NCBI RefSeq assembly: GCF_003945595.2
Contig: NW_024104453.1
Location: 1 to 64,000 of the forward strand
DNA: 64,000 bases
Reading direction: 5' to 3'
DNA from: Pipra filicauda
Lineage: Eukaryota > Chordata > Aves > Passeriformes > Pipridae
Positions 23,301-37,600 of the stretch are shown here, piece after piece; position 1 is the stretch's first letter, and every line of letters starts with the position of its first letter. The position numbers and the translations under genes were made by a program. The notes below the pieces were generated by a model, which made no database searches, had not been told where the DNA came from, and worked only from the letters and a program-made list of their open reading frames with translations.

Positions 23301-25675
23301 GGGAGCTGAGCCCAGCTCTGCCCCTGCAGCCACAACAGCCCCGTCCCATCCTGGTGGGTGCCGGGCTCCAGCCTGCAGTTTATCAGGGAGGCTGAGAAAC
23401 AGGCTGAGAACATCTCCAGCCCATGGAGATGATTCCCTGAGGCAGGAGCAGCCAGGTCTTGAGTGGAGAAGCCCTGCCAGGCAGTGCCCATGGTCGTGTT
23501 TCCGAGCCCATGCTCTTCACTGTTGTTTTTGCGTGGGTTTAAGGCTCCGTGTTTTCCTGGCTGACTGATCCCAGGTGCAGCCCAGGGCAGTGCAGACAGG
23601 CTGTGGGGGCTTTCCCTGCTCCCACCCTTGTGTGCATCCCTGACACCCATCCTTGGGCTCAGGGACAGACCCCATCCCATCCCAGGGGCAGGCTGGGAAT
23701 GTCAGCCCTGTGGACTCACATGCTTGGGGCAGCCAGTTCCCACTCCCACCCCACTGCTGTGGGCGAAGGAGTTGCTCAGATCTGGATGGAGATTTAGCAC
23801 ATCCTGTGGTGCTGGATCTCTTACCAGAGCTGTGTTGCTCCATGGGGTTGTTGTTAAACTCCCAGAGCCACATCAGTGCAGGGTTTCTTGGCAGCAGGTT
23901 TGTTTTCCTGATGGCAGCAGCCACCACTGCAGGGCTCACACCCCTGGGTAGCTGTGTGGGGTGGGAGGGTTACCCCGGCTGGCACCCTGAGCTCTGTGGG
24001 GACCCCTGCCAGGCACATTCAGAGCCCTCACCTGCTCGGCCACTCACAGACCCGCTGGCCCATCCTCCCAGTGCCAAGCTGTGATTCCAGATGTTTTGCA
24101 ATTCCTCCGCCCTCAAGTGAAAGGGGGTGAAAGCAGGATGGGGAAGGGCAGAAGCTCTCCCAGCTCCATCCCTTGCTGCTGTTTCCCACCCCAACAGCGA
24201 GGGAACACTGTGCTGGTGCTGCCCAGGCTGTGCCCAGGCTGGCGCCGGCGCTGTCAGCACCCCCTCACCATTCCCAGATCCGCTGGGGGAGCAAGTTCCT
24301 GCCTCACTCCGTCTGTGTCAACATCACATCACTGCTCCCACTGCCAGAGCCACCGCATGGAAAATGTCTGTGGTTTTGGAGAGGGGCTGCAAGTGCTGCT
24401 GAGCAATTCACTCGTGGGGACTCATCCTGCTGCATCCACTGCAGCAGGTCTGGACCTGCTCCATCTCTGGGCACAGCACTGCTGGCACCTCTGGCACAGG
24501 GCCCCTGGTTCTTTGGTTTTGGCACTGCCGGGAGCCCCCAGTGCCCACGGCCCCTGTGGTGGGTGTGCTGCCCCAGTCTCCAGTCTCGTTCAGTGCTGCC
24601 CCCCCAGACCCGGGGTCTTGGGGGAATTCCGGGGCCATTTTGTCCCTGTCCTAATTTTTGAAGTCCTCAGTTTATGTGAGGTCTCTTCTCACATGAGTTT
24701 CATAGGGCTGCTCAGGGCCACCCCGTGGTCCCGGGCTGGGCTCTTGGAGGGCCACGTTGCCCATTCTCCGGAGGGCAGAGGGATGCTGATCCTCCCGGAG
24801 CTGAGGAGGCTCTGGGATTTGCTCCTGGGGAGGGACGAGGGTGCTGCTACACTCAGCTCTTCTCCTTTTGGATCAGCACGCGGCCCAGATGGAGCAGAAG
24901 CAGAACGAGACGGAGAACAAGAAGGTGCACGGGGACGTGGTGAAGTACGGCAGCGTCATACAGGTACCAGCCGGGCACTGCCCGTCCCCTGCGCTCCGGG
25001 AGCTGGGGCTGCACGGATCTGAGCCAGGCAGCTGCTGGGCAGGGGCTGGGGGGATCGCTCTGGGAGGCCTCGGGGGGCTGCACTGCCACAGCTCACCCGG
25101 CGTTTGCTCCTCCAGCTCCTGCACATGAAGAGCAACAAGTACCTGACGGTGAACAAGCGGCTGCCGGCGCTGCTGGAGAAAAACGCCATGAGGGTCACGC
25201 TGGATGCCACCGGCAACGAGGGCTCCTGGCTCTTCATCCAGCCCTTCTGGAAGCTGAGGAGCAACGGGGATAACGTGAGGAGCCCCTAAATGACACTGTA
25301 CAGAGAGCACCGTGCCAGGGCTCGGCTCCCCGGCCGGTGCCCGGTCTCACCCTCGCTCCCCCTTTCCCATTTTGCTCCCCAGGTAGTCGTGGGAGACAAA
25401 GTCATCCTGAACCCCGTCAACGCCGGGCAGCCGCTGCACGCCAGCAACTACGAGCTGGCTGACAACGCTGGCTGCAAGGAGGTACTGGGGGGCCTGGGCA
25501 GGGCTGGTCTCAGGGCTTGCCTGTTGTTTTCCCTTCTTCTTCCTTTTTCTCCTTGCCCCAGGGATCATGACCGTGCTCTTTTGCTCCTTAGGTGAACTCT
25601 GTCAATTGTAACACCAGCTGGAAAATCAACCTGTTCATGCAGTTCTGCGACCACATGGAGGAAGTGCTGAAAGGG
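14340..25675 (+). CDS. ITPR3: ITPR3 exons 1-7: suppressor domain
   Basis: Coding exons are 14340-14428, 19473-19543, 22356-22477, 24877-24963, 25116-25274, 25383-25481 and 25592-25675, encoding residues 1-237. They form the N-terminal suppressor beta-trefoil, which lowers IP3 affinity and couples ligand binding to gating. The recognisable landmarks are [20 protein letters not shown] in exon 2, a KQTKQDKDK lysine-rich helix in exon 3, and the start of the MIR repeats ([18 protein letters not shown]) in exon 5. Introns 1 (5,044 bp) and 2 (2,812 bp) are the largest in the gene. The following introns are mostly under 1 kb, which is normal for a compact avian microchromosome gene. Confidence 0.95.
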
Positions 25676-28600
25676 GTAAGGAAGGAGGTTTGGCTGCTCA
25701 GACCTGGCAGGCTCCAGGGAGGCAGCCCCAGTCCCCTGCGGGGACAGGACGTGTGAACAGCCATTTGGCTCTGTGACAAGGGCAGAAAGGAGGTCCTACC
25801 TTGAGGACTGTAATTTCTGGGAGAATTTATCACTTGGAGAACAGAACAGCAAGCAGGAGGGGGATATTTTAGTATCTCGTGGCAGCAGGTACCTGAGGGC
25901 ATGAAATTACCCTCTGCCTCAGGGTGTTAAATTGGCTCTCGAGGACAAGCCGAGGCCCACGCGGTGCTGCAGTGAGGCAGTGGCTTCAATTCTCAGCTGC
26001 TCAGCCCTGCAGAAGGGCTGGCTGTTGCCTGGGAAAGGAACTTTCCCTGCTGAGCTATTGTTCGGGGCCAAGGTCCTCCAGGAAGCAGCTGGATGGATGT
26101 GGATTGTTATGATCTTACAGACCTTCATCCCCGGGCGCTGTGCTTACCCCAGAGCTTCCCACATCCTCCTTCCCGGGGTGTTAATGCCTTAAACACACTG
26201 GTGAGCAGAGCCTCTGCCCACTCTGAGGGTGTAAAGTGATGGGTTCACATCCCTTTGTATCCGGGCGTGGGAGCAGAGGAGTCACCTGCCTGGGTGACAG
26301 GAGTGATGGCAGTGCAGGGTGTCCCATGTCCCCATGCAAGGTGCCCTCCCTGGGCTCCAAGGACTGTTTGTGCTGCCTGAGGCAGGTTTTAGCACAGCTC
26401 AGGTAGGTCAGGTGGAAAGAGTGACAGTGCCCTGCCATCCTCAGGGTCCCACAGTCCTGCCACACAGCTGGGAGCTGTGCTCTGCTCTGGAGCATGGATG
26501 GGAGGAATCCCATCCCCTTTGCAGGATAGGGGCAGGTCACAGGAGGAGATAAATCACCTTGTAGGAGAACCATGGAACAATTTCTTCACTGAATGAGTGG
26601 TTAAACGTTGGAACAGGCAGTGGTGGAGTCACCATCCCTGGAAGTGTTCAAAAAGCCAGCAGATGTGGCACTTCACAGCGTGGTTCAGTTGGCACTGGTG
26701 GTATTCGCACGAAGGTTGGACTTGATCTTGGGCATCTTTTCCAACCTTAATGATTCCATGATTGTTTGTCCCTGGGTCTCACCGCCGTGTCCTGGTGCAG
26801 GGGGATGTGGTGAGGCTGTTCCACGCCGAGCAGGAGAAGTTCCTCACCTGTGATGAGTACAAGGGCAAGCTGCACGTCTTCCTCCGCACCACCCTGCGGC
26901 AATCGGCCACCTCGGCCACCAGCTCCAACGCCCTGTGGGAGGTGGAGGTGAGCAGGGAGGGGATGGAGAGTGTGTTTGGAGGATTTCGGGGTACCTGCGT
27001 GGGCATCCCAGTCCCTCAGCCCCACGTACTGAGCTCTGCTCTGCCTCTCCCAGGTGGTCCACCACGACCCGTGCCGAGGGGGAGCCGGGCACTGGAACGG
27101 CTTGTACCGCTTCAAGCACCTCGCCACGGGCAACTACCTGGCAGCAGAGGTAAGGGGTGAGCAGAGGGGTGCAGGAGCATGCCCTGCCCTGGAGAGGGTG
27201 TGCCACCCCCTAGCAAAGGCAGTGCCCACCTTGGGCAGGGCAGCAATGCCCAGCATCGCCTCTGGCCCCGTGGCTCCTCTCTGCTCACAGCAGACGTTGG
27301 CACCAGGGCTGTGAACATCACACTGACCTGGTTGTGGGGCTGGGCTTTGCCCCCTGAGATCCTCTGCCCTGTGGTGAAGGGGTTCACTTGCCAAAATGGC
27401 AGTTTCTGGCTCCTTTTCTGGCCCAGGGGGCCAGGAGGGGGGTGGTTGGGGCTTTTTGTTGCTCACCCTGTTCCAAGGAACTGAGTGGCACAACCCGGTG
27501 GTGACTCATCCTGCTGTCCTTGCCTGGGGAGGGTGGGGGCAAAATCTGGGGCTGGAAACACCATCTGCCAAGTTTTTTCACTCCTATTTAAGGCAGCTCA
27601 AGGCCTCCTGATAGAGGCACAAAGGAGTTGCTGCACTTAGATAATGTGGTTTATTTGACACTGGTGAGCTGCCACGACCAAGGGCTGTGCTCTGCTGCCA
27701 GGGAAGCAGGGGCATCCTGGGGACACCGTGTGCCAACGTGGTCCCTGACTGGAGAAGACACCCAAGGGCAGCCCCTCGGGCCCTTCCACCACTGCGGGGT
27801 GGAAAACAGCAAATATTGGTGCTCTGAAATGGGTGCTTTGAACCCAAAGACACTTGGCTGACATCTGCAGAGGGAAGAAGACCTCAGACTGACCCCCATC
27901 CTGGTCTGATGCTGCTGGCAAGGCCAGCATTGCTCACTGAGAGCTCAGCCTGGAGCCTCCAGAGAGTTCTTGCAACCACACAGAGCCCGGGTCTGCTCCC
28001 TGGGGCTCCCCCTGTCCCCCTCAGGGGGCCAGAGCCTTGGGCACTGGGTGCAGGTCACGTCCTCCAGCCCCACCCGGGCAGGTTTCCTCTCCGTGATGTG
28101 TTCAAGGAAGGCAGGAATAGGGATTACACCCCGTGCTCAGGGGTTTGGAGGGACCTGGTGGGAGGACTGACAGCTGTCTTTCATCTCCCTCTTTAACTTT
28201 CCAGGAAAACCCAAGTTATAAAGGAGACGTGGCTGAGCCCAAAGCAGTGCCCACGGTGAGCTGTGTTGCAGCCCCGCTGCAGAACCGCTGCTGCCGCTGC
28301 CCCGACCCCGCCGGCCCTGGGCCAGTGCCCCAAAGCAGGGAAATGCCCCAAAACAGAGCCCACTGGGGGACGTGCCCGTGCCTGGGGCCGAGGCCGCCCC
28401 GCTGCCAGCCCAGCTTCCCACAGCCCACGCTTAGAGCAGTGTCCCCTGCCCCGCCCGTGACAGGACCCTGCCGAAACCTGGCACAGGGGTCCCGGTGCAT
28501 GTTGGCTCCCCAGGCCACGGGGAAGTGCCGGTAGAGAGAGAGTTGGACGTTCAGGGGGTTTTTTCCTTTGCTGCTGGTGAGGTTTGGAGAAGGGGGGGCC

Positions 28601-31600
28601 TCGTAGCTCAGGTGCCTCACGCCGCGCTCGTGCTCTGCAGCCCCTCGTGCGCGCGCGGCTCAGCCCCGCGGCCGAGCGAAGCTTCTGCTGCGTGTGCCCT
28701 GTGCCACGGGGCTCTGGGCACTGCGGGGAGCCTGGGCCCGGCCCCACAGCGGGCTCAGAGCCCCCGTCCCCGTGCAGGGCAGCAGCAGCCGCGCCAGCCG
28801 CAGGAACACGGGCGAGAAGATCAAGTACCGGCTGGTGGCCGTGCCCCACGGCAACGACATCGCCTCCCTCTTCGAGCTGGACCCCACCACGCTGCAGAAG
28901 ACGGACTCCTTCGTCCCACGGTACGTCAGCACGAGCCCCACGGAGGGCCCGGGGTAAGGAGGGGAGGCTTCAAGGCGTGGTGTGAAAGTTTGGGTGGTCT
29001 GTCCTTACGGGGGCTGTGCTGGGGGAAGGGGTGGGTGCTGCTGTGTCCCCATGGGGGTCACTCACCAGGACGTTGTGCTGTTTGCAGGAACTCCTACGTG
29101 AGGCTGCGCCACCTCTGCACCAACACCTGGATCCAGAGCACCAACGTGCCCATTGACATCGACGAGGAGAGGCCCATCCGCCTCATGGTGTGGCCCCACT
29201 CCCTCCTCCTATGCCCAAACTCATCCCCTGTGTCCAATAGCTCTTTGTGTGCTCCTGCCCTCCCAGCACCCAGGCCTTTCCAGGGACTGAAACACCCTGG
29301 AAGATCCACAGGCACCAGCCTGGAGCCCATCCTAGTCACCTAGAGCCCATCCCAGTCACTTAGAGCCCACCCAGCCCTCCTGATGGGGACAAACCGGGTC
29401 ACTGGCGTCAGCTGGGTGGTGGCAGATTGTGGGGACACGCTTGACACTGCCCTGTGTGTGTGATGCTGCTTCTCTGTTGCTTCCCAGCTGGGCACATGCC
29501 CCACCAAGGAAGACAAAGAAGCTTTTGCCATCGTCTCTGTGCCTGTGTCCGAGATCCGGGACCTGGACTTCGCCAACGATGCCAGCTCGATGCTGGCCAA
29601 CGTGGTGGAGAAGATGAACGAGGGTTTCCTCAGCCAGAACGACCGGAGGTAAAGGGCTGTCTCCCCTGGGAGCTGGGGCTGGGCTCCTCCAAGGGCTCCC
29701 CAGCATCTCTGCAGGATAAGGCCCCTGCCTGGCCCTGGTGCCAGCGCTGTCTCGCTTTCCTGCCCACATCCCAAATCCACGCCTGCTTCTCCCAGGAGCC
29801 TGGCGAGGAAACCCGATAAGGGCCCGGCCCCGCTCCGGCCCCTCCTTTGCCGCTAGACAAATATCCGAGGGGCTGGAGATGGCCCCACGATAGGGGCAGC
29901 CACATTAGTCACCGTATTATTTTTAGGTGGGTGGGTTCCTGGTGCTTCCTGAGCAAACACAGATCCCTGCGGGACAGAAGGAGCCGCTTCCGCCCTGCCA
30001 GCCCTCCCCGTGCAGGTCCCTTGGGGGTGACCAAGGGGGCAGAGGCATTTAATGCAAAATCCCTGGCACGAGCCATGGGCAAAGCCCCTGGCATTTACCC
30101 TGGCACGTATAGGAACCATAGGGACTGGAGATCCAGCCGTTGAGCTCCATCAGGGAGTGGAGGGTTGGGCAGCAGCTTCCCTGGCAGGCTTCTGAGCCCT
30201 GACAGGGGCTCTTTGGTCCCTCGAAACCCACCAGCATCACTGCAGGGACCCGACTGGGCAGGTGAGCAGCCCCCAGCCCACTTGCACTGTGCCCCCTCAC
30301 AGGTTCGTGATCCAGCTGTTGGAGGACTTGGTGTTTTTCGTCAGCGACGTCCCCAACAATGGCCAGAACGTGCTGGACATCGTGGTGACCAAACCCAACC
30401 GGGAGCGGCAGAAGCTGATGCGGGAGCAGAACATCCTGAAGCAGGTGGGTGTCCCTGGGGCCCTGCATCCCAGCAAGGCAGGGTCCTGTGGAAATGTCCC
30501 ATCCTGTCCAGGGTCACACTGGGGACCAGAGGTCTGGAAAACCCCATGGAGCAGGCTCTGGTCTCCAGGTCACGCCCCAGGGGTGCACCAAACCTGCTGT
30601 CCAGCCACGCACAGGGGTGGAGCAGGACACAGCACTTACCTTTGCTTTTGGGCAGATCTTCGGGATCCTGAAAGCCCCCTTCAAGGACAAGGGCGGGGAA
30701 GGGCCCCTGGTGAGGCTGGAAGAGCTGTCAGACCAGAAGAACGCTCCCTACCAGTACATGTTCCGGCTGTGCTACCGCGTGCTCCGGCACTCCCAGGAGG
30801 ACTATCGCAAGAACCAGGTGCTGGGGGGTGACCCCCCATCCCACCCCGTGTTTCAGAACCCCGGGGCACTGCCAAGGTCTCGGTGGGGCAGGGGGCACGT
30901 GCTCACCAGCTCTCTGCCCCTGCAGGAGCACATTGCCAAGCAGTTCGGGATGATGCAGTCCCAGATCGGGTACGACATCCTGGCCGAGGACACCATCACG
31001 GCCCTGCTGCACAACAACCGCAAGCTGCTGGAGAAGCACATCACCAAGACCGAGGTGGAGACCTTCGTCAGCCTCGTGCGCAAGAACCGCGAGCCCCGGT
31101 GGGTGTCCGGGGGGGGCCGTCCCTCAGGGCCCTGGGGTGGAGGCTGGGGACCCCCAGGGCCCCCTCTCACAGCGAGCTGCCCCTGCTCGGCAGGTTTCTG
31201 GACTACCTGTCGGACCTGTGTGTGTCCAACCACATCGCCATCCCCGTCACCCAGGAGCTGATCTGCAAGTGTGTCCTGGACTCCAAGAACAGCGACATCC
31301 TCATCAAAACGGAGTGAGTGCCCCAGGGAGGGGCTTTCCACGGGGGGGTTGGTGCCTGGTCCTGCCTCCCCCAGCTCCTGTGGTTAAACCCCATCACCCC
31401 TTGAGGTGCAGCCGCTCCATCCACAGGAACATCTCCAGATTTATCCCTTTCCTGTCCTAGGCTGAGGCCGGTGAAGGAGATGTCCCAGTCCCACGAGTAC
31501 CTGAGCATCGAGTACTCAGAGGAGGAGGTCTGGCTCACCTGGACGGACAAGAACAACGACCACCACGAGAAAAGCATCCGGCAGCTGGCACAGGAGGCCC

Positions 31601-34600
31601 GGGCTGGCAATGCCCATGATGAGAATGTCCTCAGCTACTACAGGTGATGATCCCGTGGCATCTTCTCTCCACGTGAGGGTGTGAGGGTTGCACGGCCTCA
31701 CTCCCTCTCCCCCTCACCCCTGGGCAGGTACCAGCTGAAGCTCTTTGCCCGCATGTGCCTGGACCGCCAGTACTTGGCCATCAAGGAGATCTCCCAGCAG
31801 CTGGGAGTGGACCTGATCTTCCTCTGCATGGCAGATGAGATGCTGCCCTTCGACCTGCGGGCGTCCTTCTGCCACCTCATGCTGCACGTGCACGTGGACA
31901 GGGACCCCCAGGAGCTGGTGATGCCCGTCAAGTTTGCACGGCTCTGGACCGAGATCCCCACGGCCATCACGATCAAAGAGTGAGACACGCTGGGGCTCAC
32001 GGGGGCTTTGAGGGGCAGGGCAGGAGGAGGGGTGACTTGGGTAGGTCTCAGCCCTCAGAAGGAAGTGGGAAATCTGTCACGAGCATCACTGCTGGCCACG
32101 ATGGCTCAGCAGCTGCCTGGACAGTGCTCCTGCCTGGAGGAGGAGACTCGTTGCCACCCAGCTCACCCTGACATCTCCCCTGGCAGCTACGACTCCAACC
32201 TCAACGTGTCGCGCGACGACAAGAAGAACAAGTTTGCCAGCACCATGGAGTTCGTGGAGGACTACCTCAACAACGTGGTGAGCGAGGCCGTGCCCTTCGC
32301 CAACGAGGAGAAGAACAAGCTCACCTTCGAGGTGCGAGTGCTGCCGGTGTCCCTGGCACTGGCAGGAGGTGACACGGTTTGTGTCACTGCCTGTGCCATG
32401 ACCAGGGCTGTACTGGGCATCCCTGGCCCCCACGTTTGATTCTCCTGCCCAGCCCTGAGCACGGCGAGGTCTGGAGTTCTGGAGTTGCCTTGTCCTTCCC
32501 CAGGTCGTCAGCCTTGCCCACAACCTCATCTACTTCGGGTTCTACAGCTTCAGCGAGCTGCTGCGCCTGACCCGGACCCTGCTGGGCATCATCGACTGCG
32601 TCCAGAACCCCCAGCTCATGATGCAGGCGGTCTACAACGACGAGGTGACGGGTGAGTCCCTGTCCTTAACCAGGAAGGGCTTTTCCATGGTCTGCCCAGT
32701 GCTTTCCAGTTTTGGTTGCAAGAAAACAAACCACTGGTTTGCTGACAGGGAAGCTGTGGCTGGGTGGGCACTGGCTGTGCACTGTGGGGAGCCCTTGGCC
32801 GTGCCAGAGAAACATCCAGTCCCTCCTACTCGTTCTCTGATGAAATCTACAGCATCTTCCAGTCTAAGGGGTCCTTCCTTGGGCCTCTGCCACCTCCCTC
32901 TCCATCCACACTAACTCTGCCTGCTGTGGCTGCCTCTGCAGGGAAGAACGTGCGGAGGTCGATCCAGGGCGTGGGGCAGATGATGACCACCATGGTGCTG
33001 AGCAGGAAACAGTCCATCTTCAGCCCTCCAAGCCTCAGTGCTGGGTCAACCCCAGAGCAAGTGGACAGAGGGAGGAGCATTGAGAATGAGAATATTGTGG
33101 TGATGGAGACCAAGCTGAAGATCCTGGAGATCTTGCAGGTTGGAGCCAGTGGGGCTGCGATTTTCTGACGCAGAAGGACAGTTGGCATGAAGAGGGCACT
33201 CACTTCTGCTTTCTTTTTCCTCGCTGCTCCCAGTTCATCCTGAACGTGCGGCTGGACTACAGGATCTCCTACCTGCTCTCTGTCTTCAAGAAGGAGTTTG
33301 TGGAAGTTTACCCCATGCAGGACAGCGCGGCCGATGGGACGGCTCCAGCCTTTGACTCCACAAGTAACTCTCCCACTTTGCTCCTGGTGCACCCCCAGCT
33401 CAGCAAACCCACGGGCTGGCAGGACACAGGTGGCAGAGGTGGCAGCTCCTGCAGCCTCTGCTGCCGGCAGGGAGTGTGGGGTGGGATGAGGTGCCTGCCG
33501 TGGGTGCTCGGGGCAGGGGCAGGGAGCTGGGTTGGTTCCTGTGGGTTCCTCCCAACACCAGGAAGGTGCTGGGCACCCCTTTCACTGCCTCCCTCTCCCC
33601 TCAGCTGCAGCCATGAACCTGGACCGGATCGGCGAGCACGCGGAGGCCATGTTCGGTGTGGGGTGAGTTATCCTAGAGACAGGAGGGCTCTTCTCCTCCT
33701 GGCCATCCTGCTGAGGCCGGGAGCTGCAGGTGATGAGGGAGAGGAGACTCTGAAGGCTGCTGGAGCCCTGGGGGGTGACTGAGCACAGGGGAGCTCCCGC
33801 GGGGCTGTAACGCCCAGCACTTCCATCCCGGCTGCAGGAAGTCGAGCAGCATGTTGGAGGTGGATGACGAGGGAGGGAGGATGTTTCTGCGCGTGCTGAT
33901 CCACCTGACGATGCACGACTACCCCCCGCTCATCTCCGGCTCCCTGCAGCTCCTCTTCAAGCACTTCAGCCAGAGGCAGGAGGTCCTGCACACCTTCAAA
34001 CAGGTGACCCTGGGGGCACGCTGCTCTGAGCACCCTGAGTGCCCCACGCTTGCCTGTGGGTGCAGGATTTGGGATGGGGCCTGAGAGTAAGGTCTGGGAG
34101 AGAGGAGGGGAGTGGGATTTGTGCCCCAGACTGGAAACCCCTGGGAATGTCGCTGCAGGTTCAGCTCCTGATCTCAGCCCAGGATGTGGAGAACTACAAG
34201 GTGATCAAGTCTGAGCTGGACAAACTCCGCACGATGGTGGAGAAATCGGAGCTCTGGGTGGACAAGAAGGGCAGCAGCAAAGGGGACAGTGCGGTGGAGG
34301 GGAACAAGAAGGAGAAGAAGGAGGTGAGAGCCCTGAGCAAGACCCTGGGAACCGGGGTGGGGAAGCAGTGGGAGGCAGAGGGGGGCTCACCTCAGTCCAA
34401 CCCCTCACCCCTCTCAGAGGGCCGTGCACCCTCTCCCTGGAGGAGGAGGCTCCAGGAGGGTCCTGTGGGTGTGGCTGTGCCCAGTGGGAGCCTGGTGCTG
34501 TTGTGTCCCTTGCAGCACGGTGCCGACGAGGAGGTCATTGCTCCGGGAGAGAAGAGCAGCGAGAACTATCAGATAGTCAAGGGGGTGAGTGAGACCAAAC

Positions 34601-37600
34601 CCCACCTGCAGGGCTGTTCCCAGGGGCACGGCTGGGTGCACCTGCAGGAGGGGATGGAATCCTGGGGTGATTTTCAAGCTCTCCTGGGGTTCAGGAGAAA
34701 CGAGTCCAAGCCAGGGCTTGTTCCTGCCAGCTCAGCACAGGGAGGAGCTGTCACATCCCCAGGGCTGTGAGTGAGCCTTGCTCTGGGGGGACAGGAGGGG
34801 ACTGGGGGGGTGACAGGTATGAGGGCTCTGCGTGGGGCTGCAGGGAGGACTTGTGAGGGGGTGCCAGGGAGCACTTGGGTTTATGAAGGAAGCATCTGGA
34901 CTGCAAGCAAGCCCCAGTGCTGGTGGCCATCCTGAGGGGCCCCACGCTCAGCTCCTCTCCGTGGTGGTCCCTCTGTCCCAGATCCTGGAGCGGCTCAATA
35001 AGATGTGCGGGGTCGGGGAGCAGGTCCGCAAGAAGCAGCAGCGGCTGCTCAAGAACATGGACGCCCACAAAGTGATGCTGGACCTGCTGCAGATCCCCTA
35101 TGAGAAGGTGGGTGGGCAGAAACCCACTGGTCCTGAGTGCCCAGGGCAAGGGGGAGATGCAGGGACCCCCCTGCGTGGTGGCTGCAGGCAGTGGGGCAGC
35201 ATCTCCTGCCGCTCTCCATCCTTCCCAGCTCTGGGTGTTTCTCCTTCCTCAGGGGGATGCCAAGATGATGGAGATCCTGAAGTTCACCCACCAGTTCCTG
35301 CAGAAGTTTTGTGCTGGCAATCAGGAAAACCAGGCCCTGCTGCACAAACACCTCAACCTGTTCCTGACCCCAGGGGTAAGGAGGGGGCACTGAGGGGCGA
35401 TCACAGGGAGCAGCACAGGGAGGAATTCGGTGCCACTCCTGGGGCTGAGAGCGAGGGATGGAAAAGCCAGGAGGAGACCCTGGAGAGGAAGGGGCAGGGC
35501 GGGGGGGGCTGTTGCTGCAGCCCCCAGGCCTCACTCTGTGCCCCGGTCCACAGCTGCTGGAGGCAGAGACGATGCAGCACATCTTCCTCAACAACTACCA
35601 GCTCTGCTCGGAGATCAACGAGACGGTGCCGCAGCACTTCATCCACTGCGTGGCCACCCACGGCCGCCACGTTCAGTACCTCGACTTCCTGCACACCATC
35701 ATCAAGGCCGAGGGCAAGTACGTCAAGAAGTGCCAGGACATGATCATGACCGAGGTGAGCACCAGTCCCTGCCAGCGGGGTGGGACCGGGGGCTGTGCCA
35801 GGGCATCGCTCTTGGAACCTGCACCATTGGCTTCTTCCTTGAGGAAGAGCTTTCCAGCCATACTGGCTCCTCCCTGAAGTAAGAAACATCTCCAGGAGCC
35901 CAATGCAAGGTCCAAGAGGCAGTTTTGGAGTCCCACGAGCTGTGATTTTTGATTGCACTGCAAATGCCCGGTTTTCCCTGTAGACACATGTCCCTGTCAC
36001 CCTTCACTGTCCACTGCTGTCCCCCTGCTGCAGAGGACACCGTTGGCCTTGGAGGTTTCTGACCCTCCTTTTGCAGAGTGGTGACCACTGCCCCTTCCCT
36101 GCAGCTCACCAACGCCGGGGATGACGTGGTGGTTTTCTACAACGACAAGGCTTCCCTGGCCACCCTCCTGGAGATGATGACGGCGGCCAGGGACGGGGTG
36201 GAGGAGAACAGTCCCCTGATGTACCACATCTCCCTGGTGGACCTGCTGGCTGCCTGTGCTGAGGGCAAGAACGTCTACACGGAGATCAAGTGCACGTCCC
36301 TGCTGCCCCTGGAGGACGTGGTGCGGGTGGTGACACACGAGGATTGCATCACGGAGGTACGGGGGGCCCGTCAGGGGGGTGATGGTGGCTTTGCACCAGC
36401 TGCCTTCTGACGGTGCCCCTGCCCCCCTGGCAGGTGAAGATGGCCTACGTGAACTTTGTCAACCACTGCTACGTGGACACGGAGGTGGAGATGAAGGAGA
36501 TCTACACCAGCAACCACATCTGGACTCTGTTTGAGAACTTCACCCTGGACATGGCCCAGGTGCACGGGGAGGGTTGGGTGGGAGGGACGCAGCAGCAGTG
36601 GCTCGGATGGGGACAGGTCGGTGTCCCCAAGGCTCCCTCAAAGCCGCCCGTGGGACATGGGCACGGTGAGAACTCGTGTAGCTGCTACTGTAGGAGCTGG
36701 GGAGTGGTCAGGGCTCTCTGTCACGGACTCAGGAGCTGTGTCACCCACCACGTCCTTCAGCTCAGCACAGTCCTGGCAGCACCATGTGCCAACAGCATCT
36801 GGCCAGACATGAGCCCCCTGCCCTGGTGCCATGAACACCCTCCCTGTGCTCACAGATGTGCAAGAAGCGGGAGAAGCGCCTGCCAGACGCCACGCTGGAG
36901 AAGTACGTGCTGACGGTGGTGCTGGACACCATCAACGCCTTCTTCAGCTCCCCCTTCTCGGAGAACAGCACCTCGCTGCAGGTGACAGGGCACTGCACGG
37001 GCAGGGTGGCTGGGGGAGGAAAACAGCTCCTCCAGCCCCCCAAAACGAGGTCTGGACGCCTTGTGCTGACACACACCTGCCTGCTTTCTCCTTCAGACCC
37101 ACCAGACCATCGTGGTGCAGCTTCTCCAGTCCACCATGAGGCTGCTGGAGTGCCCCTGGCTGCAACAGCAGCACAAGAGCTCGGTGGAGTCCTGCATCCG
37201 CACGCTGGCCATGGTCGGTAAGAGCTGCCCCACAGCTGTGCCCAGCACCCACGGGACAAGGGACACGGCCACCCTGGGCTGCCTGAGCCCCAGCAGGGAG
37301 CAGGAGCCACCATCCCTGCTGCAGGGATGCCCCAGTGAGGGGCTGCTGGCTGGGAAGGGGGAGGTTCAGCTCCAGGCTGTGCTTTCTCTTGAGCCATGGC
37401 TCAGCACGGCCGGGGTGGTGTGGGGATAACCAGAGCCTGGGCTTGGCTGGGAGCTCCCTGGTGTGTCCCTGCCTGGACACAAAGCCAGCATTTATGGTGA
37501 TTTTCCCTGGCCAGGGCTTTGCCCTCAGCGTGCAACTGCCTGACTCAGGATGAGGGTTGTTAGCACTGAGTCACCGTGGAAAGGATTGCTGGTGGTTGGG

